The notes beneath the pieces were generated by a model that saw only the letters and a program-made list of their open reading frames with translations, ran no database searches and was not told the DNA's origin. Source: Burkholderiaceae bacterium (GTDB lineage Bacteria; Pseudomonadota; Gammaproteobacteria; Burkholderiales; Burkholderiaceae_C). From it: a DNA stretch of 11,072 nucleotides. The translations under genes were made by a program, and so were the position numbers. The DNA lies in the NCBI GenBank assembly GCA_023260355.1, contig JALQVJ010000332.1, positions 1 to 11,072 of the forward strand, in the 5' to 3' direction. Positions 1-7,353 of the stretch are shown here, piece after piece; within the stretch, counting starts at the first letter, position 1; each line of letters begins with the position of its first letter.

Positions 1-499
1 AGAGATGCTGGCGAGAAGTGTTGTCGATCGTGTCATGAAGCAGCGGATCGGCGGTATCTGGGGTTGTCGTGCCTGCTTGCGCACTGATGTCCTTGGACTC
101 AGGCGCAGCGATGTCTGCCTCAACCGCATCACCCTTGGTCGCCAAAATATCGCCCAAAGCGGGTTCGCTTTCGTGTGAAGACGGGCTTCCACTCTGATCT
201 GCAGGTGTGCTTTGAAAAGCGGCCTCGAGAGGCGTCTTTGAAGTCTCTGTCTTGGTGTCTTCAACGCTCGGCGAAGATGGGTCCTGAGGGTAGCTTGGCA
301 AATCAAGCGATGGCCAATTTTCTGAGACGCGGTGACTGAGTTGGGGCGCGACTTGCGGGGCAAGTGTCGGCAGCGCCAATTGCGCTGCATCAAAAACGTG
401 TTGGCAATGCCCGCACCTCGCCCACCCCAAGGACTGCCGGATCACGTTGGGATCCAAGGACAGAGGGGTATCACACTGAGGGCACTGCACACTGAGCAT
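1..499 (-). CDS. Zinc-ribbon domain protein, DUF3426-type, N-terminal part (truncated by window edge)
   Basis: The minus-strand frame opens at ATG 499-497 and stays open to the left edge, giving 166 residues with no stop. The N-terminus carries two Cys pairs: CPQC at residues 6-9 and CGHC at about residues 26-29. This is the MJ0042-type zinc ribbon found at the start of DUF3426 proteins. The rest of the visible part is low in complexity and rich in Ser, Thr, Pro, Asp and Glu, as expected for a disordered linker before a membrane segment and C-terminal domain that lie outside the window. It starts 9 bases after the prmA stop, and the sequence TAAGGA overlaps that stop and supplies an AAGGA Shine-Dalgarno, so translation is probably coupled to prmA. 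A zinc-ribbon/DUF3426 gene directly after prmA is, from memory, a common betaproteobacterial arrangement. Molecular function is unknown. Confidence 0.82.
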   Translation of the reverse strand, partial: MLSVQCPQCDTPLSLDPNVIRQSLGWARCGHCQHVFDAAQLALPTLAPQVAPQLSHRVSENWPSLDLPSYPQDPSSPSVEDTKTETSKTPLEAAFQSTPADQSGSPSSHESEPALGDILATKGDAVEADIAAPESKDISAQAGTTTPDTADPLLHDTIDNTSRQHL

Positions 500-508
500 G
501 GTGATTCC

Positions 509-1396
509 TTATTCCGCCAACTTGGCGCCCATGAGCACCCAGCCGTCCTCTTCGTCGAGCACTGAGAGCGCGACATGCGGTGCGTAGGCCTCTTTCAACT
601 CATCGGCCTGTCGGCTCAGAATGCCCGCCAGAATCAAATGTCCTTTGGACGCGATGTGACCACACAGCAACGGTGCCAATACCTTCAGCGGTGTGGCCAG
701 AATGTTCGCCACGACGAGGTCATAGTGACCTTGAGCCAAATCGGGGAGACCAGCATTGAGCACAACTGAGTTGGTTTGCGCGTTATCCAGTGTCGCCTTG
801 ACCGCCTCCGGGTCTATATCGACAGCATCAATGTCTTGAGCCCCCATTTTTGCAGCAGCCATGGCCAAAATACCAGATCCACAACCGTAATCAAGGACGC
901 GCTGTTGATGCAACGGCCGTGACGCAATCCAGCGCAGGCACATGCGCGTGGTGGGGTGGGTGCCCGTGCCAAAAGCCAGGCCAGGATCAAGTCGCAGCGC
1001 AGTCACGGCTGCCGCGGGCGGCTCATGCCAAGACGGAACGATCCAAAATGTGGGTGTGATTTCAACGGGCTGAAATTGAGACTGCGTGAGTCGCACCCAG
1101 TCTTGCTCAGGGACCTCGCGCAGCTCGAAGCGCTCTGCATGCGCAAAAAAATCTTGCGCCTCAAGCAGCGCCTGAGCACCTTGGGCAGCCTCGGCAGAGG
1201 CGAATAGCGCGCTGATGATCGATCGATTCCATCCGCCTTCGGGTGGTGGCATACCAGGCTCGCCAAAGAGGGGTTGCTCGGCACTGGTGTGGGCATCGGC
1301 ATCCTCGACCGACACGCTGAGCGCATCGAGGGCATCTAGTGCGTCGCTGAATGTCTCTACCCAATCGTGCGGAACAATGGCGCGCAGTTCAATCAT
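509..1396 (-). CDS. prmA: Ribosomal protein L11 methyltransferase PrmA
   Basis: PrmA transfers methyl groups from S-adenosylmethionine to amino groups of ribosomal protein L11 in the cytoplasm. The 295-residue product is close to the usual family length (E. coli about 293). Visible landmarks are the N-terminal L11-binding region, the linker motif LDPGLAFGTGTHPTT at 136-150, the SAM-binding motif I VLDYGCGSGILA at 167-178, the acidic motif AVDIDPEAV at 191-199, and the NILATPL catalytic-site motif at 231-237. I chose ATG 1396 because a GAGG Shine-Dalgarno lies 9 bases upstream and the protein then begins MIELRAIVPHDW, as homologues do. An in-frame ATG at 1429 would overlap accC by 28 bases and adds 11 unsupported residues. 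It follows the accC stop by 5 bases, so it is part of the accBC operon. Confidence 0.95.
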   Translation of the reverse strand: MIELRAIVPHDWVETFSDALDALDALSVSVEDADAHTSAEQPLFGEPGMPPPEGGWNRSIISALFASAEAAQGAQALLEAQDFFAHAERFELREVPEQDWVRLTQSQFQPVEITPTFWIVPSWHEPPAAAVTALRLDPGLAFGTGTHPTTRMCLRWIASRPLHQQRVLDYGCGSGILAMAAAKMGAQDIDAVDIDPEAVKATLDNAQTNSVVLNAGLPDLAQGHYDLVVANILATPLKVLAPLLCGHIASKGHLILAGILSRQADELKEAYAPHVALSVLDEEDGWVLMGAKLAE

Positions 1397-1401
1397 GTTG
1401 A

Positions 1402-2754
1402 TCAGCCTCGCTGGTGACTGGCGAGCCACTCTTCTAAGTAGTGAATGTTTGTGCCACCAGCTGCAAATTTGGCGTCGAGCATCAACTCTCTATGCAGCGG
1501 GATGTTGGTTTGGATGCCTTCAACCACCATCTCGGACAGAGCTGAGCGCATGCGTGCCAAAGCCATTTCGCGCGTATCGGCGTGCACGATGAGCTTGCCA
1601 ACCATGGAGTCGTAATGCGGCGGCACCATATAGTTGTGGTACACGTGCGAGTCGACGCGCACACCGGGCCCACCCGCGGCATGCCAACCTGTGATGCGGC
1701 CAGGCGAGGGCATGAAATTGAAGGGATGCTCTGCATTGATGCGACACTCCATCGCATGGCCATGGATGGTCACTTGCTTTTGGGTCAGCGACAGCTTGTT
1801 GCCGGCCGCCACAGAAATTTGTTCGCGCACGATATCGACGCCAGTGATCATTTCCGTCACAGGGTGCTCGACTTGCACTCGGGTGTTCATTTCGATGAAG
1901 TAGAACTCACCGTTCTCATAAAGAAACTCAAAAGTACCAGCACCACGATACCCAATCTTGCGACAAGCCGCTGCACAGCGCTCGCCAATTTTCTCGACCA
2001 ATCGGCGGCTGATGCCTGGTGCGGGGGCTTCCTCAATGACCTTTTGGTGCCTGCGTTGCATAGAGCAGTCGCGCTCACCCAAATAGATGGCGTTGCGATG
2101 CGTGTCCGCGATCACCTGAATTTCTACATGGCGAGGGTTTTGCAAGAACTTTTCCATGTAGACGGCAGGATTGCCAAACGCCGATCCCGCCTCGGTTTTT
2201 GTGGTCTGAACCGCATGCAACAAGGCGGCCTCTGTGTGGACCACGCGCATGCCACGGCCGCCGCCGCCGCCTGCTGCCTTGATGATGACTGGGTAGCCAA
2301 TAGCCTTCGCGATCTTTTTGATTTCGGCGGGGTTGTCCGGCAACTCACCCTCTGATCCGGGCACTGTCGGGACGCCTGCTTTGATCATGGCCCTCTTGGC
2401 AGACACCTTGTCACCCATCAAGCGGATGGACTCGGCGGTGGGGCCAATGAAGGTAAAGCCACTCTTTTCGACGCGCTCCGCAAAATCAGCGTTCTCACTC
2501 AAAAAGCCATACCCGGGGTGAATGGCTTCAGAGTCTGTGACCTCGGCCGCCGAGATCAACGCTGGCATATTCAGGTAGCTCTGCGCGGATGCGGCCGGAC
2601 CGATGCAAACGGCCTCGTCGGCCAACTTCACATATTTCGCTTCGCGGTCGGCTTCGGAGTAGACCATGACGGCCTTGATGCCCATTTCGCGGCAGGCGCG
2701 CTGAATTCTCAGGGCAATTTCGCCGCGGTTGGCGATGAGGATTTTTTTAAACAT
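1402..2754 (-). CDS. accC: Acetyl-CoA carboxylase, biotin carboxylase subunit AccC
   Basis: AccC uses ATP and bicarbonate to carboxylate the biotin carried on AccB, the first half-reaction of malonyl-CoA formation for fatty acid synthesis. The product is 450 residues against 449 in E. coli, and key positions fall in the same register: Lys116 and Lys159 (ATP contacts), the glycine-rich ATP-grasp loop GGGGGRGMR at 162-170, His209, Lys238, Glu276, Glu288, Arg292 and the surrounding [16 protein letters not shown] at 286-301. The start gives the canonical [17 protein letters not shown]. An AGGA lies about 11 bases before the ATG, a somewhat long spacing. It lies 84 bases after accB and is almost certainly cotranscribed with it. 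Nothing is broken or unusual. Confidence 0.98.
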   Translation of the reverse strand: MFKKILIANRGEIALRIQRACREMGIKAVMVYSEADREAKYVKLADEAVCIGPAASAQSYLNMPALISAAEVTDSEAIHPGYGFLSENADFAERVEKSGFTFIGPTAESIRLMGDKVSAKRAMIKAGVPTVPGSEGELPDNPAEIKKIAKAIGYPVIIKAAGGGGGRGMRVVHTEAALLHAVQTTKTEAGSAFGNPAVYMEKFLQNPRHVEIQVIADTHRNAIYLGERDCSMQRRHQKVIEEAPAPGISRRLVEKIGERCAAACRKIGYRGAGTFEFLYENGEFYFIEMNTRVQVEHPVTEMITGVDIVREQISVAAGNKLSLTQKQVTIHGHAMECRINAEHPFNFMPSPGRITGWHAAGGPGVRVDSHVYHNYMVPPHYDSMVGKLIVHADTREMALARMRSALSEMVVEGIQTNIPLHRELMLDAKFAAGGTNIHYLEEWLASHQRG

Positions 2755-2779
2755 GTGGCTTCATTTCCTGGAGGGGAAA

Positions 2780-2794
2780 CAGGCTTCGCGCCTG
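2780..2794 (-). other. Small hairpin in the accB-accC spacer
   Basis: The 84-base spacer 2755-2838 holds a perfect 5-bp inverted repeat, CAGGC/GCCTG, with a 5-base loop. There is no following U run, so it is not an intrinsic terminator. It could be an RNA-processing or stability element between accB and accC, but a 5-bp stem also occurs readily by chance. No small gene is evident in the spacer. Confidence 0.25.
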
Positions 2795-2838
2795 CGGGAC
2801 GCACAAGGCGTCGTGGCGAAAGACAATCGCGCGGCGCA

Positions 2839-3300
2839 TCACTCGATGATGAACATCACTTGGCCGAATTCGACCGCATCACCGTCATTCACTTGGATCG
2901 CTTTGACCACGCCTGCGCAGTCCGACTCGATTTCGTTGAGGATTTTCATGGCCTCAATGATGCAAAGGCGATCACCCACCTTCACCGTGCTGCCAACCTC
3001 CACAAACGGAGCTGATTCTGGGTTGGGTGCGCGATAGAACGTGCCGACCATCGGAGACTTGACCGCCTGTCCCGATGGCTCAGCGGGCGCTGGGCTCGGC
3101 TCGCTGGCAACAGGCGCTGCAGCCGCAGGCGCGGGCGCTGCGGGTGCAGGCGCCACAGCGACTGGGGCCGCCACAGTGGCCACTGCCTGGGGCGTTGCTT
3201 TCACGATGCGCACCTTCCCCTCGGCTTCGGTGATTTCCAACTCCGAGACATTGGAATCGGAAACCAAGTCAATCAGTGTTTTGAGTTTTCGCAAATCCAT
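2839..3300 (-). CDS. accB: Acetyl-CoA carboxylase, biotin carboxyl carrier protein AccB
   Basis: AccB carries the covalent biotin that shuttles carboxyl groups between AccC and the carboxyltransferase AccAD. The 153-residue product has the normal architecture: an N-terminal segment starting MDLRKLKTLIDLV, an Ala/Pro-rich flexible linker at roughly 36-76, and a C-terminal biotinyl domain. The biotinylation motif EAMKILNEI sits at 116-124 with the acceptor Lys119, and SPMVGTFYR at 82-90 is the usual start of the biotinyl domain. The start is supported by a strong AGGAG Shine-Dalgarno 6 bases upstream (3307-3311). It is the first gene of the accB-accC-prmA-DUF3426 unit and is preceded by its own promoter region rather than coupled to the upstream thioredoxin gene, which ends 260 bases away. 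Confidence 0.97.
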   Translation of the reverse strand: MDLRKLKTLIDLVSDSNVSELEITEAEGKVRIVKATPQAVATVAAPVAVAPAPAAPAPAAAAPVASEPSPAPAEPSGQAVKSPMVGTFYRAPNPESAPFVEVGSTVKVGDRLCIIEAMKILNEIESDCAGVVKAIQVNDGDAVEFGQVMFIIE

Positions 3301-3355
3301 GAGCTGCTCCTCGCCTGTGTGGCAAATCTAGTCGGTAAGTCGTTCGGGCGCTCAT

Positions 3356-3386
3356 GCGAAATTCGGGCCGCTAAACCCGGTTTCGC
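3356..3386 (-). other. Imperfect hairpin in the accB 5' leader
   Basis: GCGAAA (3356-3361) pairs with TTTCGC (3381-3386) and CGGG (3364-3367) with CCCG (3376-3379), leaving a 2x1 internal bulge and an 8-base loop. If transcription starts near 3401, the hairpin lies about 15-45 bases into the accB mRNA and about 55 bases before its start codon. No U run follows, so it is not a terminator. It could influence accB expression or mRNA stability; no known riboswitch class is recognisable. Confidence 0.35.
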
Positions 3387-3407
3387 CGCACACGCCCAGC
3401 AGACGCG

Positions 3408-3413
3408 AGTGTA
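3408..3413 (-). promoter_or_regulatory. Candidate -10 element for accBC
   Basis: Read on the minus strand, TACACT lies in GGGGCTACACTCGCG and matches four of six consensus -10 positions. It would start transcription near 3401, giving a leader of about 100 bases before accB. No good -35 is seen at 16-18 bases. Further upstream (about 3431-3472) lies an AT-rich tract that could act as an UP-like element or hold a second promoter (TTAACT followed after 15 bases by TAAATA). Assignment is tentative. Confidence 0.35.
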
Positions 3414-3454
3414 GCCCCAAACCGAGGATCATCATGTATTTATCAAAAATTAAT

Positions 3455-3472
3455 AACAGTTAAGAACAGTTA
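3455..3472. repeat. Tandem octamer AACAGTTA upstream of the accB promoter
   Basis: AACAGTTA occurs at 3455-3462 and again at 3465-3472, a start-to-start spacing of 10 bases, so both copies face the same side of the helix. This is the only clearly AT-rich segment in the 260-base gap 3301-3560. The helical phasing would suit a pair of protein-binding half sites or an UP-element-like role for accB, but no known regulator is recognised. Confidence 0.35.
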
Positions 3473-3560
3473 GCCCATGTAAACCAGCGCAGAGAGCTTG
3501 TGTCGGGCTTTCTCGAGTCTCCTCGCTGGGATGCGATAGATCGACCACAGCTTGCGTGTG

Positions 3561-4088
3561 TCATGCGACCTTGCTGAGCCAATCCGCTAGGTCCAATTCG
3601 CTTAATTTACCAACTTTTGCATACATTTGAGCGCCATTTTGATCGAAAAAGACGCTGTACGGCAAGCCTCCGCCTTGATTTCCCAAAGACTTGGCTAGGC
3701 CAAGACCAGCGGCCCCGGCCATGGCGATGGGGTAGGTGACGGGCGTTTGTTTGAGAAAGCGTTGCACAGCGGGCGGTTGGTCAATCGCCAACCCGAGAAC
3801 GTTGACACCGCGTCGATTGGCGTCGAAAAAATTGCTGATCATGGGCATTTCTTCCACGCAAGGCGGGCACCATGTTGCCCAAAAATTAAGCAATAGAGGG
3901 CGCCCTGCCAACTGCTTCATCGGCATATCCACACCCTCGGGAGAACGAAAAACGGACGCCCATAGCTCTGCCGATGCGCCACTGACGGGCGCTTGCGGCG
4001 CCCACCTGCGCCAACCCAGTGCGGCACCTGCAACCGCCGCCAGAGCCCCAGCTCCCCATATCAGCGCGTTTCTTCTGGTATCACTCAT
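3561..4088 (-). CDS. TlpA-like membrane-anchored thioredoxin-family protein
   Basis: The 175-residue product is a thiol-disulfide oxidoreductase of the TlpA/ResA group. Residues 8-25 form a hydrophobic segment after a basic start (RR at 5-6), typical of an uncleaved anchor or signal peptide that places the catalytic domain in the periplasm. The thioredoxin active site WATWCPPC spans 70-77, with redox Cys74 and Cys77; the conserved cis-proline is in GLPYSVFF (Pro143). Such proteins reduce disulfides on periplasmic partners, often apo-cytochrome c or other redox proteins, but the substrate here cannot be inferred. The start overlaps the end of the upstream gene by 8 bases, so the two are probably translationally coupled. 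No terminator is evident after the stop. Confidence 0.92.
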   Translation of the reverse strand: MSDTRRNALIWGAGALAAVAGAALGWRRWAPQAPVSGASAELWASVFRSPEGVDMPMKQLAGRPLLLNFWATWCPPCVEEMPMISNFFDANRRGVNVLGLAIDQPPAVQRFLKQTPVTYPIAMAGAAGLGLAKSLGNQGGGLPYSVFFDQNGAQMYAKVGKLSELDLADWLSKVA

Positions 4089-4674
4089 GATTTTCCTTCT
4101 TGATCAATTGGCGCAATGCCGTGGCATCGCCACGTGGCGCTTGTCCGTCCTTCTGTGATTTCAAGGCGCCCCGGATGTCATCGGCATCATGCAAGCTCAT
4201 CACAACAGCCACGCCATGATGCCAGCCCTCTGGCTTTTCCAAGACGACGAGTTGGGAGATATCTTGACCTTTGGCATTGGTCGCTTGACCGACATCGAAG
4301 GCCACACCCTGATTGAGGAGGTCAATTTCGGGCATCTTGGGGTCGTCACAATAGAGATCGAGATGGATGTCGCTCCACTGTGTCCCAATGCCGAGCCAAA
4401 TGGCACCGGTGATGTGCGGGCGGTAGGCTGCCATCCTGTCCATCCAAACCAAAGCCACCTGCATCAACTGGCGCTGAATTTCCGCTTGGTCGGCTCCCCC
4501 AAACAGGGCAATGTGCTCGCGCACGGCCTGCAAAACCAAATTGTTGTCCGGCAGGTCGACTCGGCGACTCAGCCCGAGGGACTCGGCCGCATGGCGCTTT
4601 GCAGCACCCCAGGCCATACCTTCGTCAACGATGTGTTGCGCTGCCAGTTGCGCGATTTCCCATTTGCTATCCAT
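4081..4674 (-). CDS. Conserved hypothetical protein, possibly degenerate nucleotidyltransferase-like
   Basis: From ATG 4674 the product has 197 residues. I recognise it as resembling a small betaproteobacterial family found beside mpl and sometimes labelled UDP-N-acetylmuramate-alanine ligase. That label looks wrong: there is no P-loop and no Mur-ligase domain. The most distinctive part is AIWLGIGTQWSDIHLDLYCDDP at 91-112, which resembles the G-S/T...D-h-D core of nucleotidyltransferase folds, but the second acidic position is His104, so catalysis may be lost. The N-terminal 80 residues look helical. An in-frame GTG at 4722 is possible, but ATG 4674 is preferred because a -10-like CACAAT sits exactly 7 bases upstream. 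Function is unknown; the link with the TlpA-like gene is by overlap and with mpl by divergence. Confidence 0.8.
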   Translation of the reverse strand: MDSKWEIAQLAAQHIVDEGMAWGAAKRHAAESLGLSRRVDLPDNNLVLQAVREHIALFGGADQAEIQRQLMQVALVWMDRMAAYRPHITGAIWLGIGTQWSDIHLDLYCDDPKMPEIDLLNQGVAFDVGQATNAKGQDISQLVVLEKPEGWHHGVAVVMSLHDADDIRGALKSQKDGQAPRGDATALRQLIKKENHE

Positions 4675-4681
4675 GCGCTGG

Positions 4682-4687
4682 ATTGTG
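4682..4687 (-). promoter_or_regulatory. -10-like CACAAT for the conserved hypothetical/TlpA-like unit
   Basis: Minus-strand CACAAT matches four of six consensus positions and ends exactly 7 bases before ATG 4674, so transcription would start at or next to the A of the start codon. No Shine-Dalgarno is present. The best -35 candidate, TTGCTC, lies 19 bases upstream, longer than ideal. Its credibility comes mainly from the same geometry at three other starts in this window. Confidence 0.4.
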
Positions 4688-4723
4688 CCCGGTTCGTGAA
4701 GGGCGAGAGCAAGCAGGGGCACC

Positions 4724-4729
4724 TACAAT
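4724..4729 (+). promoter_or_regulatory. -10 element TACAAT of mpl
   Basis: TACAAT matches five of six consensus -10 positions and ends exactly 7 bases before the mpl ATG at 4737. Transcription would therefore begin at or within a base or two of the start codon. No -35 of good quality is seen at 16-18 bases, and no Shine-Dalgarno precedes mpl (the nearest purine run, GGGG at 4716-4719, is 17 bases away and would lie upstream of the transcript start). Confidence 0.5.
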
Positions 4730-4736
4730 ACCGGCC

Positions 4737-6164
4737 ATGCACGTACACATTCTGGGCATTTGCGGCAGCTTTATGGGTGGTTTGGCTGCATTGGCAGTGG
4801 AGGCCGGTCATCGCGTGACGGGTTGCGATGCCGCAGTTTATCCGCCGATGAGTGACCAACTGCAGCGCCTGGGCATCGATCTGATCGAAGGTTACGGGCG
4901 TGAACAGTTGGCGCTCGAGCCCGACATCTTCGTGGTGGGCAATGTGGTTTCGCGGGCGCTGAACGCCAACGGCGAGCCTAAATTCCCATTGATGGAAGCG
5001 ATATTGAACGAGGGCAAGCCCTATACCAGTGGTCCGCAGTGGCTGGCTGAGCATGTGCTTCAAGGTCGACATGTGTTGGCGGTCGCTGGCACGCACGGCA
5101 AGACAACCACCACAGCCATGTTGACCTGGATCCTCGAGCACGCAGGGCTGAACCCCGGATTTTTGATCGGAGGGGTTGCACAAAACTTTGGGCAATCGGC
5201 GCGGCTGGGTGGCAGCATCGGCGGTGATCGTCGGCCCTTGTTTGTCATCGAGGCAGATGAATATGACACGGCATTCTTTGACAAACGCAGCAAATTTGTT
5301 CATTACCGTCCTCGCACAGCGATCTTGAACAACCTTGAATTTGATCACGCAGATATCTTTGACAATTTGGCCGCGATCGAGCGACAGTTCGCCCACTTGT
5401 TGCGGACAGTGCCCTCGGCAGGCTTGGTCGTGTCACATGATGAGACGCCTGCCTTGGAGCGGGCGATTGCGCAGGGCGTCTGGGCACCAGTACACCGCTT
5501 TGGGGGCAGCCAGAGCGATTGGACAGCCGAAGGCCCGGACCATGCGTTTGATGTGTGTCACCGCGGACAGGTGGTGGGTCACGTGGCCTGGGATATCCAG
5601 GGGAGGCCCAACCAAGACAACGCCCTGGCCGCCATCGCTGCGGCGGCGCATGTGGGCGTGTCTCCTTCACAAGCTGCGACAGCGTTGGCTGAGTTTAAAA
5701 ACGTCAAACGCCGCATGGAGTTGCGCGCTGAAGTGGCCTACAAAGGTGGGACAGTTCTCATTTACGACGATTTTGCCCATCACCCCAGCGCGATTGCGAC
5801 GACCTTGTCGGGGCTGCGAACCCGCCTGGACCGCGAGCCATCAACCGCGCAAGCCCGGATCCTGGCCGTGTTTGAGCCCCGCAGCAACACCATGAAAATC
5901 GGCACCATGAAAGCCCAGCTGCCTGATGCGTTGGCTGGTGCGAATCTGGCGATTTGTCATACCGGTGGCTTGACATGGGACGCTGCAGAGGCCTTGGCGC
6001 CTCTGGGCGCCAAGGCGATTTGTGCCCATGACATCGAAGCCACCGTGGCTGCTGTTGTTGCGCATTTGCAGCCGGGAGATCGCCTCGTGTGCATGAGCAA
6101 TGGCGGATTTGGGGGCATTCATGATCGCCTGAAGGCGGCTATAGAGGCCACCCAGGCGATCTGA
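4737..6164 (+). CDS. mpl: UDP-N-acetylmuramate:L-alanyl-gamma-D-glutamyl-meso-diaminopimelate ligase Mpl
   Basis: Mpl attaches the recycled murein tripeptide to UDP-N-acetylmuramic acid in the cytoplasm, saving de novo synthesis by MurC, D and E. The 475-residue product shows Mur-ligase order: an N-terminal Rossmann-like domain starting MHVHILGICGSFMGGLA, the P-loop AGTHGKTTTT at 118-127, the central-domain signature EADEYDTAFFDKRSKF at 172-187 with LNNLEFDHADIF at 197-208, and the C-terminal domain with DDFAHHP at 344-350 and FEPRSNTMK at 379-387. The last two motifs favour Mpl over MurC. ATG 4737 is chosen because it begins at the conserved Rossmann strand; upstream in-frame codons run through the divergent gene. 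It is transcribed alone and meets aroG end to end. Confidence 0.96.
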   Translation: MHVHILGICGSFMGGLAALAVEAGHRVTGCDAAVYPPMSDQLQRLGIDLIEGYGREQLALEPDIFVVGNVVSRALNANGEPKFPLMEAILNEGKPYTSGPQWLAEHVLQGRHVLAVAGTHGKTTTTAMLTWILEHAGLNPGFLIGGVAQNFGQSARLGGSIGGDRRPLFVIEADEYDTAFFDKRSKFVHYRPRTAILNNLEFDHADIFDNLAAIERQFAHLLRTVPSAGLVVSHDETPALERAIAQGVWAPVHRFGGSQSDWTAEGPDHAFDVCHRGQVVGHVAWDIQGRPNQDNALAAIAAAAHVGVSPSQAATALAEFKNVKRRMELRAEVAYKGGTVLIYDDFAHHPSAIATTLSGLRTRLDREPSTAQARILAVFEPRSNTMKIGTMKAQLPDALAGANLAICHTGGLTWDAAEALAPLGAKAICAHDIEATVAAVVAHLQPGDRLVCMSNGGFGGIHDRLKAAIEATQAI

Positions 6165-6168
6165 GCTG

Positions 6169-7290
6169 TTAGCGTCCCTTGCGTCGCGCCTTGATTGCCG
6201 CATCGAGGATTTCAATCACGCGGACAGAGTCGTCCCAATCGATGCACGCATCCGTGATGCTTTGGCCATACGTCAGATTCTCAGCGTTGTCCTTGCCGGG
6301 CGTGAATTTTTGGGCGCCGCCTTTGATGTGGCTCTCCACCATCACACCGAAAATTTGGTCTGAGCCACTGGCCAATTGAGCGGCCACGTTTTGCGCCACA
6401 TCGACCTGGCGTTCGTGTTTCTTCTCGCTGTTGGCATGAGAAAAATCCACCATGAGGCGAGCAGGCAATTTCGCTGCAGACAGCTCGCCACAAGCCGCCT
6501 TGACGCTGTCGGCGTCGTAGTTGGTCGATTTGCTCCCACCTCGCAGAATCACGTGGCAGTCCTTGTTGCCGTTGGTGCGAACGATGGCCACTTGGCCGTT
6601 CTTGTGCACCGACAGGAAATTGTGTCCACGTGCGGCAGCCTGGATGGCATCGGTCGCAATTTTGATATTGCCGTCGGTGCCATTTTTGAAACCGATAGGA
6701 GCTGAAAGGCCAGAGGCAAGCTCTCTGTGAACTTGGCTCTCCGTGGTGCGGGCGCCGATTGCGCCCCACGAGATCAGGTCACCGATGTACTGAGGCGAAA
6801 TCGTGTCCAGGAACTCACTGGCGGCTGGCAGGCCGAGGCGATTGATCTCGATCAGCAATTGACGCGCGATGCGCAAGCCCTCATCGATGCGGAAGCTCTC
6901 ATCGAGGTACGGATCGTTGATCAGCCCCTTCCAGCCCACCGTGGTCCGAGGCTTTTCAAAGTAGACGCGCATCACAATTTCCAGGGTCTTGCCGTATTGC
7001 TCCCGCAGGGCCACCAAGCGGCGGGCATAGTCCAGCGCCGCTGCCGGGTCATGAATTGAGCAGGGGCCCATGATCACGAGCAGGCGATCGTCTTTGCCAG
7101 CGATTTGTTGGCGGATGGCTTTGCGGGTGTTTGCGATCAAGCGCTCGATGGGCGTGCCTTTGATCGGGAAAAAGCGAATCAGATGTTCAGGTGGCGGTAG
7201 CACAGTGATGTCCTTGATGCGTTGGTCGTCGGTGTCGCTGGTTTTTTCAGCACCTGGATACCAAGGGTCCATCGTTGATTTGGTGGTCAT
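6169..7290 (-). CDS. aroG: Class I 3-deoxy-D-arabino-heptulosonate-7-phosphate (DAHP) synthase
   Basis: The enzyme condenses phosphoenolpyruvate and erythrose 4-phosphate to DAHP, the first step of aromatic amino acid synthesis. The 373-residue product is of the AroG/AroF/AroH type (E. coli AroG 350). Aligning by motif to E. coli AroG, the active-site residues are kept: Cys77 in GPCSIHD (75-81), Arg108 and Lys113 in MRVYFEKPR, Arg181, Lys202 in GFKNGTDG, Arg250 in LRGG, His285 in FSHANS, Glu319 in MVESH and Asp347 in SITDACI. ATG 7290 is supported by AGGAG 6 bases upstream; an in-frame ATG at 7416 lies within the attenuator and would translate through the terminator, so it is rejected. The extended N-terminus suits an allosteric isozyme, but which amino acid inhibits it cannot be read from sequence. 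Expression is very likely controlled by the Phe-rich leader at 7325-7448. The stop lies 4 bases from that of convergent mpl. Confidence 0.95.
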   Translation of the reverse strand: MTTKSTMDPWYPGAEKTSDTDDQRIKDITVLPPPEHLIRFFPIKGTPIERLIANTRKAIRQQIAGKDDRLLVIMGPCSIHDPAAALDYARRLVALREQYGKTLEIVMRVYFEKPRTTVGWKGLINDPYLDESFRIDEGLRIARQLLIEINRLGLPAASEFLDTISPQYIGDLISWGAIGARTTESQVHRELASGLSAPIGFKNGTDGNIKIATDAIQAAARGHNFLSVHKNGQVAIVRTNGNKDCHVILRGGSKSTNYDADSVKAACGELSAAKLPARLMVDFSHANSEKKHERQVDVAQNVAAQLASGSDQIFGVMVESHIKGGAQKFTPGKDNAENLTYGQSITDACIDWDDSVRVIEILDAAIKARRKGR

Positions 7291-7324
7291 GTGTAGCTCC
7301 TGAAAATGGGTGGTTCGATTGCGC

Positions 7325-7353
7325 AAAAAAAAACCGCCGGGTCCCGGCGGTTT
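7325..7353 (-). terminator. Intrinsic terminator in the aroG leader (attenuator 3:4 stem)
   Basis: On the minus strand AAACCGCCGG (7353-7344) and CCGGCGGTTT (7340-7331) form a 10-bp stem with a 3-base loop. The U run reaches back through nine consecutive U positions (7333-7325), three of which belong to the stem. It lies 34 bases before the aroG start, inside the untranslated leader, so it must be bypassed for aroG to be expressed. As it is also the only terminator between tldD and aroG, it probably ends tldD read-through transcripts as well. Confidence 0.92.

Noticed and set aside
2780..2794. Terminator between accB and accC
   Set aside because: The stem is only 5 bp with no U run, and accC shows no promoter of its own.
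3460..3564. Minus-strand 34-codon frame starting with an ATGA overlap at the end of the TlpA-like gene
   Set aside because: The overlap suggests coupling, but the product resembles nothing I know, its Shine-Dalgarno is weak, and it runs into the AT-rich putative regulatory tract. Not supported as a gene.
4569..5396. Minus-strand 275-codon frame opposite mpl
   Set aside because: It is antisense to conserved Mpl motifs and shows no domain signature; a shadow frame.
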